Source: Silurus meridionalis (lineage: Eukaryota; Chordata; Actinopteri; Siluriformes; Siluridae). From it: a stretch of DNA of 64,000 bases. Location of the stretch: NCBI RefSeq assembly GCF_014805685.1, contig NC_060885.1, forward strand, positions 25,657,632 through 25,721,631. The letters are read 5' to 3'. Positions within the stretch are counted from its first letter, which is position 1. Each line of letters opens with the position of its first letter. A program made the position numbers and the translations under genes. The notes below the pieces were generated by a model, which did not search any database, was not told the origin of the DNA, and saw only the letters and a program-made list of their open reading frames with translations. Of the stretch, positions 62,401-64,000 are shown one piece after another.

Positions 62401-63197
62401 CCACCATACTAGGAAAATGTTACACTATTTATTTCTTTGTTGGCAGGTAAATGTACAAAATCAGCAGAGGATCAAAATATTATTTCCCCCACTGTATTTA
62501 TCAGTGGATAATCCATTATAATCCAAAGGTAATCCATTATAATATGTGGAAAACATATTGTTCAATGTAGGTCAAATTTTCTAATAAAATTCTTGATATA
62601 TTCTTTAATCAAATTATAACCAAATAATGGCATGTTGCTATGTTACTAATGGCAAATTTATTTACAAACACTAAAGAGGTTTATTTCTGATTTAATGAAA
62701 GAGTGGTGAGATGTGTTAATACCTTGACAATTTTTTTCATGCTTAGTGAAATCTCTGGATCAGGTCTTGGGTGAACATGGTTTGTTCTCTCCGCTGGTCC
62801 TTCAATACTACTATCTGTGTGAGAACTTTCTGTTGCTTTAAATGGGAGGTCAAAGTGGAATGTGATCCCCGTTGAGGTGCAGTAGTCCTCAAAACCATAA
62901 AGATACCTGTGGAAAATGCACATGTCTCCCTTAAAAACAAAACTTTTTTTTTACTAAACTGTAAAACAAATTTTGCTGCAAAACAAATAAGTGTCAGTTA
63001 AATAACACACAATAATCATTTATGAAACTGTAAAACATACAGAATTATTTTTTTTCATTGCATTTCTTTTAGTGATAGCAAATGACTTGGACTACATACT
63101 TTCTGTAGGCACATTTGACATTGTAACCTGCAGCAGAGTTCAACACAGGGATTCCCAGATCTTGATAGACTTGTTTCCAAACAGATCCACTTTCAAT
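36255..63197 (-). CDS. arid4b: AT-rich interaction domain protein 4B, C-terminal eleven exons
   Basis: Nuclear chromatin adaptor. In vertebrates ARID4B binds RB family proteins and is part of SIN3-HDAC co-repressor complexes. Visible here are the end of the ARID DNA-binding domain (exons at 63,100-63,197 and 62,723-62,906), an acidic linker, the chromo-barrel domain (46,164-46,346 into 44,553-44,637), a long disordered region with the [19 protein letters not shown] block, and a C-terminal coiled coil with a basic run, ending GVSLECR. ARID4B rather than ARID4A is chosen because the DVWSSIQ...SDSDTEA block, the [18 protein letters not shown] stretch and the [12 protein letters not shown] motif fit my memory of ARID4B. 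All splice phases join except for one missing base in the large exon: the coding sum is 2,732 nt, one short of a multiple of three. N-terminal Tudor/PWWP-type exons lie outside the window. Confidence 0.9.
36490..36571. repeat. Perfect palindrome, 39-bp arms, 4-nt spacer
   Basis: Arms 36,490-36,528 and 36,533-36,571 are exact reverse complements. The spacer is caat. It lies in the last arid4b intron, about 100 nt from the last exon's acceptor. No repeat family was recognised in the arms. Confidence 0.95.
36572..37689. other. arid4b intron, nothing recognised
   Basis: AT-rich intron sequence between the palindrome and the DIRS element. No ORF, repeat array or RNA gene is supported. Confidence 0.6.
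37690..38995 (-). mobile_element. DIRS-type retrotransposon, deleted copy
   Basis: Inverted terminal sequences: 'tggttccctgaggaacgaga' near 37,701 with 'aacaatgctttgggaatg' on the left, and at 38,950-38,990 'cattcccaaagcgttgttga' in inverse orientation. Between them, minus 38,220-37,984 encodes a tyrosine-recombinase piece ([39 protein letters not shown]). This matches DIRS elements, which lack integrase. RT and RNase H are mostly missing, with only short upstream remnants near 38,480-38,720. It lies in the last arid4b intron, in the gene's own orientation. Confidence 0.75.
38996..39469. other. arid4b intron, nothing recognised
   Basis: AT-rich intron between the DIRS copy and the coiled-coil exon. 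No supported feature. Confidence 0.6.
39470..39616 (-). CDS. arid4b: arid4b exon, C-terminal coiled coil
   Basis: 147 nt encoding (S)[38 protein letters not shown] and [11 protein letters not shown] heptad-patterned coiled coil followed by a basic run, nearly invariant in the ARID4 family. Acceptor tttag and donor gtaagt. The reading frame runs on past the donor into intron sequence, which is not coding. Confidence 0.93.
39730..39954 (-). CDS. arid4b: arid4b exon, serine-rich to TYKWSFQM
   Basis: 225 nt encoding [40 protein letters not shown] and [13 protein letters not shown]. The NSSDSED and YKWSFQM motifs are conserved anchors of the ARID4 C-terminus. Acceptor ttctag and donor gtgagt. Confidence 0.9.
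40162..40232. repeat. (AT)n microsatellite
   Basis: About 70 bases of AT repeats in an arid4b intron, close to the donor of the 40,243-40,356 exon. Confidence 0.95.
40243..40356 (-). CDS. arid4b: arid4b exon, basic region
   Basis: 114 nt encoding [20 protein letters not shown] and [19 protein letters not shown]. It corresponds to the lysine-rich KKQKRSHK-like segment of mammalian ARID4B. Acceptor cctag and donor gtaact. The (AT)n tract at 40,162-40,232 lies just 11 nt past the donor. Confidence 0.88.
40787..41949 (-). CDS. arid4b: arid4b large exon with one-base frame break
   Basis: 1,163 nt. It enters in frame ([20 protein letters not shown] ... [11 protein letters not shown]) and then, without correction, runs to a stop shortly after (AQKIINN*). 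The downstream frame ([77 protein letters not shown], and a serine-rich end QQEIEQKSK) is offset by one and has its own stop just upstream. One extra base near 41,804-41,814, for example in the AAA at 41,804-41,806, would join them and restore the phase to the next exon. Acceptor cacag and donor gtatgc. Confidence 0.85.
41971..42026. repeat. (CA)n microsatellite
   Basis: About 56 bases, just upstream (in gene direction) of the large-exon acceptor at 41,950. Confidence 0.95.
42027..42930. other. arid4b intron, nothing recognised
   Basis: AT-rich intron sequence without ORFs or recognised repeats. Confidence 0.6.
43119..43204 (-). other. tRNA-Glu-derived SINE head (unit 1)
   Basis: Minus strand reads TTCCCTGGTAGTCTACTGGT, TAGGATGCGGCACTCTCACC, GGTTCGATCCCCAGTCGGGG. 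A and B boxes (TAGTCTACTGG and GGTTCGATC) and a CTC anticodon are visible, so it derives from tRNA-Glu(CTC). The acceptor-stem and arm changes and its place inside a SINE argue against a working tRNA. Confidence 0.8.
43366..43432 (-). other. tRNA-Glu-derived SINE head (unit 2)
   Basis: Minus strand reads GGTCCCTGGTGGTCTAGTGG, TTAAGATGCGGTGCTCTCAC, GGGTCCGATCCCCGGTCAGG. The A box is intact and the B box is GGTCCGATC. A CTC anticodon is again present. Confidence 0.8.
43447..44235. other. arid4b intron, nothing recognised
   Basis: AT-rich intron sequence. No supported feature. Confidence 0.6.
44236..44428 (-). CDS. arid4b: arid4b exon, disordered region
   Basis: 193 nt encoding [36 protein letters not shown] and [20 protein letters not shown]. 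Serine-rich, without a domain. The intron before it is only 124 nt. It ends with one base (g) that joins the next exon as Asp. Confidence 0.88.
44553..44637 (-). CDS. arid4b: arid4b exon, chromo-barrel end and basic tail
   Basis: 85 nt encoding (R)[18 protein letters not shown] and [10 protein letters not shown]. It completes the chromo-barrel ([10 protein letters not shown]) and adds a likely nuclear localisation run (KIKHRKKIK). Donor gtaaaa and acceptor aaaag. Phase 0 at its end. Confidence 0.93.
44638..46163. other. arid4b intron, nothing recognised
   Basis: 1.5 kb intron between the two chromo-barrel exons, AT-rich, with an A run near 45,700. No ORFs or known repeats were seen. Confidence 0.6.
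46164..46346 (-). CDS. arid4b: arid4b exon, chromo-barrel domain
   Basis: 183 nt encoding [40 protein letters not shown] and [11 protein letters not shown]. This is the chromo-barrel (MRG-like) fold that contacts methylated histone tails. The aromatic residues of YGRG, YEA, YLVHY and W are the expected cage and core positions. Acceptor ttgcag and donor gtaagg. The next exon supplies YDEW. Confidence 0.95.
46507..46548. repeat. (TAG/TAA)n microsatellite
   Basis: Trinucleotide repeat, TAG changing to TAA, in an arid4b intron. The rest of 46,549-47,156 shows nothing recognisable. Confidence 0.85.
47157..48276 (+). mobile_element. Tc1-like transposon, inactive
   Basis: Terminal inverted repeats CACTCACCGGCCACTTCATT (47,157) and, at the right end, 'aaagtggccggtgagtg' (to 48,276), each flanked by TA. 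The transposase is broken over three frames: [20 protein letters not shown] (47,304), [20 protein letters not shown] with [13 protein letters not shown] and [10 protein letters not shown] (47,543-47,878), then [15 protein letters not shown] and an in-frame stop before [17 protein letters not shown] (48,030-48,260). Catalytic D (WSDDS) and D (QQDNAPCH) are recognisable. The third position reads K in PIKHLWD where E is normal (PIEHLWD). Confidence 0.9.
48622..48687. repeat. (ATT)n microsatellite
   Basis: About 55 bases of ATT repeats changing to ATC at the right end. Confidence 0.9.
48885..49870 (+). mobile_element. Tc1-like fragment split by a MITE
   Basis: Words such as 'catcaatctgggaaggatta' (48,930) and 'agtggaaaacattcaagtca' (49,815) belong to the N-terminal, DNA-binding part of a Tc1 transposase also seen at 63.8 kb. 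Heavily decayed. It contains a 58-bp tandem duplication at about 49,684-49,785. Confidence 0.5.
48978..49334. mobile_element. MITE with TA target duplication
   Basis: 357 bp. The ends CAGTGGTACCTTGACATACG and, inverted, CAGTGATACCTCGACCTACG are flanked by TA on both sides. No coding capacity. The ends and TA target site place it in the Tc1/mariner (pogo-like) group. Internal 'ctcgtatctcaagtttttgc' type sequence repeats the end motif. Confidence 0.8.
49872..50678. mobile_element. GTTAC-end element, second copy, left-truncated
   Basis: The right end 'gcgttactgcccaacactg' is the inverse of the 28,839 start (CAGTGTTGGGCAACGTTACT). GTTAC/GTAAC words occur at both ends (49,885-49,960 and 50,560-50,670). 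The interior is unlike the first copy and non-coding. The terminal left bases are missing. Confidence 0.65.
50681..50766. repeat. (TG)n(TA)n microsatellite
   Basis: Compound repeat directly after the GTTAC-end element. Confidence 0.95.
50768..51240 (-). mobile_element. Tc1-like transposase fragment
   Basis: The minus-strand frame at 51,021-50,815 reads [45 protein letters not shown], which is the catalytic-core start of a Tc1 transposase (WSDKSKF contains the first catalytic D; KHGG follows). The rest is lost. Confidence 0.75.
51327..51393. repeat. (AT)n microsatellite
   Basis: About 67 bases of AT repeats. Confidence 0.95.
51394..52590 (+). mobile_element. Tc1-like element split by a foldback insertion
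   Basis: The left end (about 51,394-51,510, 'actcaacacttgtttttgcc') and the transposase N-terminal region (52,106-52,590) belong together. The latter encodes [20 protein letters not shown] and [20 protein letters not shown] in the frame at 52,118-52,333. Stops and deletions follow, and the catalytic domain is absent beyond [12 protein letters not shown] words near 52,515. Confidence 0.7.
51511..52105. mobile_element. Foldback-type insertion inside Tc1
   Basis: Recurring 'attcggacgggactagtttt' words in both orientations (51,520, 51,595, 51,935, 51,990, 52,080). The segment at about 51,936-52,097 forms a long inverted repeat with arms of roughly 60 bp (gttagtcccgtccgaatcc against ggattcagacgggactaac). 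No coding capacity. Family unknown to me. Confidence 0.6.
52591..53354. mobile_element. TIR element carrying an LTR-like insert, copy 1 (left-truncated)
   Basis: The right end reads, inverted, CAGTGGAACCCACTTATCTC and is followed by TA. The left end is missing. The interior matches copy 2 at 61,364-62,338, with the same LTR-like segment at the same position. Non-coding. The CAGT ends and TA suggest a pogo/Tc1-type non-autonomous element. Confidence 0.65.
52671..53023 (+). repeat. LTR-like insert, copy 1
   Basis: 353 bp starting TGTCAGGAATCC and ending GTTCATCACA, flanked by taac on both sides, so TG...CA ends with a 4-bp target duplication, as for a solo LTR. It contains a GC-rich hairpin (cctgccacgcc / ggcgtggcagg at 52,685-52,711) and a 'ctatttaaac' TATA-like word at 52,783. 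The retroelement family is not determined. Confidence 0.6.
53355..53470. repeat. (AT)n(AC)n microsatellite
   Basis: Compound repeat between copy 1 of the LTR-carrying element and an intact Tc1. Confidence 0.95.
53471..54872 (+). mobile_element. Tc1-like transposon, full length
   Basis: 1,402 bp with terminal inverted repeats CAGTGAGGAAAATAAGTATT (53,471) and 'aatacttattttcctcactg' (to 54,872), each flanked by TA. The TIR extends inward through 'tagcagggtgttcaaatac' and the Tc1 'catgatttctaactgg' words. A 28-bp duplication lies in the right TIR (near 54,785-54,835). It carries an uninterrupted transposase frame and lies inside a TA-rich microsatellite. Confidence 0.95.
53560..54651 (+). CDS. 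Tc1-like transposase, uninterrupted frame
   Basis: 363 aa. N-terminal paired-type helix-turn-helix ([40 protein letters not shown]), a second HTH with a GRPR-like linker ([13 protein letters not shown]), then the DDE catalytic core: D in [13 protein letters not shown] in [20 protein letters not shown] and E in [14 protein letters not shown] (DD34E spacing). It ends KGYCTKY. Length is a little above the usual 340 aa because the frame starts upstream. The usual start codon before AKTKELSKD reads GTG (53,629-53,631), so translation would have to begin at 53,560. The catalytic residues are intact. Confidence 0.9.
   Translation: MHVHCERHNLKKKNTISKNPTTNVAKTKELSKDTRDKIVHLHKAGKGYGEIAKQLGEKRSTVGAIIRKLKKLNMTVNLPRTGAPCKISPRGVSMILRKVINQPRTTQEELVNDLKRAGTTVSKVTVGNTLRRHGLKSCMARKVPLLKPAHVQAHLKFANDHLDDPEESWEKVMWSDETKIELLGHNSTKHVWRKKNDEYHTKNTIPTVKHGGGSIMLWGCFSANGTGRLHCIKERMTGAMYCEILGNNLLPSVRALKVGRGWVFQHDNDPKHTARITKEWLCKKHIKVLAWPSQSPDLNPIENLWRELKLRVSQRQARNLTDLEKICVEEWAKIPPAVCANLVKNYRKRLTSVIAYKGYCTKY
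54881..54947. repeat. (AT)n microsatellite
   Basis: AT repeat directly beyond the Tc1 right end; the tract on the other side is at 53,355-53,470. Confidence 0.95.
54951..56343. other. arid4b intron, nothing recognised
   Basis: 1.4 kb of AT-rich intron with no ORF, recognisable transposon or RNA gene. Confidence 0.6.
56344..56403. repeat. (AT)n microsatellite
   Basis: About 60 bases, 50 nt past the donor of the 56,456-56,661 exon. Confidence 0.95.
56456..56661 (-). CDS. arid4b: arid4b exon, acidic linker
   Basis: 206 nt encoding [40 protein letters not shown] and [19 protein letters not shown]: charged, low complexity, as between the ARID and chromo-barrel domains of ARID4 proteins. Acceptor tttag and donor gtaggt. 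Starts in phase 0. The last two bases (cg) join the next exon's g to give Arg. Confidence 0.88.
56875..60350 (+). mobile_element. DIRS-type retrotransposon split by L2
   Basis: The left end (56,890-57,050: 'aatgctttgggaacatgccc', 'ggggtgacgccatgaccagg') and right end (60,190-60,345: 'cctagttccctgagggaact', 'gttgtgacgtcaccccgcca') are inverted relatives, as in DIRS elements. Left coding remnants are at 57,164-57,640. Right of the L2 insertion, the tyrosine-recombinase remnant reads [40 protein letters not shown] and [10 protein letters not shown] (59,852-60,060). Broken throughout. It lies in an arid4b intron, antisense to the gene. Confidence 0.75.
57683..59594 (+). mobile_element. L2 LINE 3' half inserted in DIRS
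   Basis: Starts in the RT palm ([20 protein letters not shown]) and ends with 'aaaagcgctatacaaataaa' then GAATTG at 59,594. The frame at 57,629-58,138 includes [20 protein letters not shown] and [20 protein letters not shown], where the second catalytic Asp of YADD is Asn. The C-terminal block is at 58,332-58,838 ([20 protein letters not shown] ... [13 protein letters not shown]). A (CT)n tract lies in the UTR at 59,126-59,146. Confidence 0.85.
60351..60480 (+). mobile_element. Tc1-like fragment, plus orientation
   Basis: Reads 'gtcaaaagatgacagagaca', 'gtagacctgcacaatgctgg', 'tgggctacaagaccatcag': the N-terminal transposase region of the same family as the following minus-strand copy, in the opposite orientation. 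Confidence 0.6.
61364..62338. mobile_element. TIR element carrying an LTR-like insert, copy 2
   Basis: Starts CAGTCGAAACTGGTTATGTC after TA and ends, inverted, with CAGTGGAACCCACTT (an extra copy of the last roughly 25 bases follows 62,311), then TA. The words 'cgagataaccgatgatcg' and 'gtcaagataagtgggttcc' show the related ends. No coding capacity. It appears inserted next to or within the Tc1 end at 61,340. Confidence 0.7.
61620..62009 (+). repeat. LTR-like insert, copy 2
   Basis: 390 bp, TGTCAGGAATCC to GTTCATCACA, flanked by taac on both sides exactly as in copy 1 (52,671-53,023). It is longer than copy 1 mainly through two small duplications ('cgctcctgccaagcg' near 61,960-61,985). Confidence 0.6.
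62723..62906 (-). CDS. arid4b: arid4b exon, ARID end and linker
   Basis: 184 nt. [17 protein letters not shown] completes the ARID C-terminal helix. The rest ([20 protein letters not shown] ... [12 protein letters not shown]) is a polar linker. Acceptor cacag at 62,907-62,911 and donor gtatta. Ends in phase 0. The intron towards the next exon is about 6 kb and full of transposons. Confidence 0.92.
63100..63197 (-). CDS. arid4b: arid4b exon, ARID core
   Basis: 98 nt encoding [20 protein letters not shown] and [13 protein letters not shown], the helix-turn-helix part of the ARID fold (GSVWKQV and LGIP are conserved). It has a ctgcag acceptor at 63,198-63,203 and a gtatgt donor below 63,100. 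It ends in phase 2 and joins the next exon as a lysine codon. Confidence 0.93.
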
Positions 63198-63674
63198 CTG
63201 CAGTGAAATAATTAGAGGAGTTGAGAGAGATAAATGAACAACTGCTCAGAATGTAACAATGGAACCAGATAACCAGAAAGGTATGTGACTGGAATATGCT
63301 CATTCTGTAATGAGCAAATTTAGATACTGCTAAGCAATGTCTTTCTTAAACCTTTCACTTAAAGGGAACATATATATATGTTTAAGGAAAATAATGTAGC
63401 AGAAAACTTTCTTTGCCTAAAAACACTGTAAAAACAAACTTGTACATGTGCTCTAAGTTAAGATTATAATTGTTTTGCTCCTTTGAATACATTTTAATCT
63501 AGTTAAAACAAAGACAACAAATATTATTAGCATCTGGGTGATACAATGACATTTTTAGCTATGAGAAAACTTTCTTCCCAGCCAAATGACCAGGTTTTTT
63601 CATCAGTGGATTTTTTTTATTCCACATTTTAAGATTTTAAATTTGCAAAAAAAAATAATGTTCATCATTCTACA

Positions 63675-64000
63675 GTGGGGAGCTTTGTCTAAAAAAGGCA
63701 GGACAAGGTGATATGGAGATGGATGATCCACTGTGGTGACTCCCGCAGCCAAAAGAAGAAGCAGATTCTGCAGTGAGGAAAATTATTCACAAGTGGAAAA
63801 CACTTAAGACATTTGCCAATCTTCTCAGGCATGGACAACCCAACAAATCCACCACAAAGTCAGACTGTAAAATTCTCAGAGAAATGTAAAAAATCCAAGA
63901 GTTACATTTCAAACTCTACAGCATCAGTTAGCATGTTAAATTTGAAAGTTCATGACAGTAAAAATAGAAAAAAGACTGAACAATATGTATGTAAAAGTAT
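63675..64000 (+). mobile_element. RTE 3' tail and Tc1 fragment at window edge
   Basis: 63,715-63,765 resembles the RTE/SINE 3' end ('ggatgatccactgtggtgac' then 'aaaagaagaag'). 63,770-63,960 is a Tc1 N-terminal transposase remnant ('acaagtggaaaacacttaag', 'ctcagagaaatgtaaaaaat', 'gttagcatgttaaat'). It lies in the arid4b intron upstream (in gene direction) of the 63,100-63,197 exon. The window ends inside it. Confidence 0.6.

Larger units (their letters stand above)
60481..62500 (-). mobile_element. Tc1-like transposon, minus, interrupted and broken
   Basis: Minus strand from about 61,340 down shows an end ('gatcccctt', 'aaatacttatttcactcaac' on plus), then N-terminal words ('aaagctgtcaaaggatgtga', 'agaccatcggcaagaagctt') and core words ('tgggagaatgtgatgtggtc', matching WENVMWS). 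Its terminal sequence may continue at about 62,450-62,500 ('atttcccccactgtattta') beyond the element at 61,364-62,338. Full of stops. Confidence 0.6.

Overview
This window is vertebrate nuclear DNA, almost certainly from a teleost fish. It holds one host gene buried in a dense, nested set of transposable elements. The fish assignment rests on the repeats: RTE, L2 and CR1/Rex-type LINEs, BEL/Pao and DIRS retrotransposons, several Tc1 families, piggyBac, hAT, a tRNA-Glu SINE, and many (AT)n and (CA)n microsatellites. The combination resembles ostariophysan genomes such as catfish, but nothing in the window fixes the species.

The host gene is arid4b, on the minus strand. Eleven coding exons run from the C-terminal part of the ARID domain (63,197) to the stop codon (36,255), with consistent splice phases. 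The N-terminal exons lie beyond 64,000. Identification rests on the ARID remnant, the chromo-barrel exon, the DVWSSIQ...[11 protein letters not shown] block, the C-terminal coiled coil and the ending ...ECR. The largest exon (40,787-41,949) carries a one-base frame break near 41,804-41,814.

Positions 1-34,800 hold no recognisable host gene. In order: a satellite monomer split by an RTE fragment; an AT-rich degenerate repeat block; an RTE LINE split by a BEL/Pao element; a CR1-like LINE fragment fused to an L2 LINE; a recurring unclassified repeat; a piggyBac transposon with a hAT element inside its transposase; a minus-strand RTE; a nearly full-length decayed L2; a roughly 360-bp satellite array (21.9-25.9 kb); a locally inverted AT-rich block; another RTE; an element with GTTAC-rich ends; and a CR1/Rex-like LINE interrupted by an L2 copy.

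Positions 34,800-64,000 are the 3' flank, exons and introns of arid4b. The introns carry two DIRS elements with inverted terminal repeats, a dimeric tRNA-Glu/RTE SINE with a 14-bp target duplication, at least five Tc1-like copies (one with an uninterrupted transposase frame), two copies of a TIR element that each carry an LTR-like insert, a foldback element and many microsatellites.

The most unusual signal is a set of palindromes with spacers of about 4 nt (25.9, 26.96, 31.8 and 36.5 kb) together with a local inverted duplication. They look like fold-back template switching. I found no evidence of a new multi-gene system.
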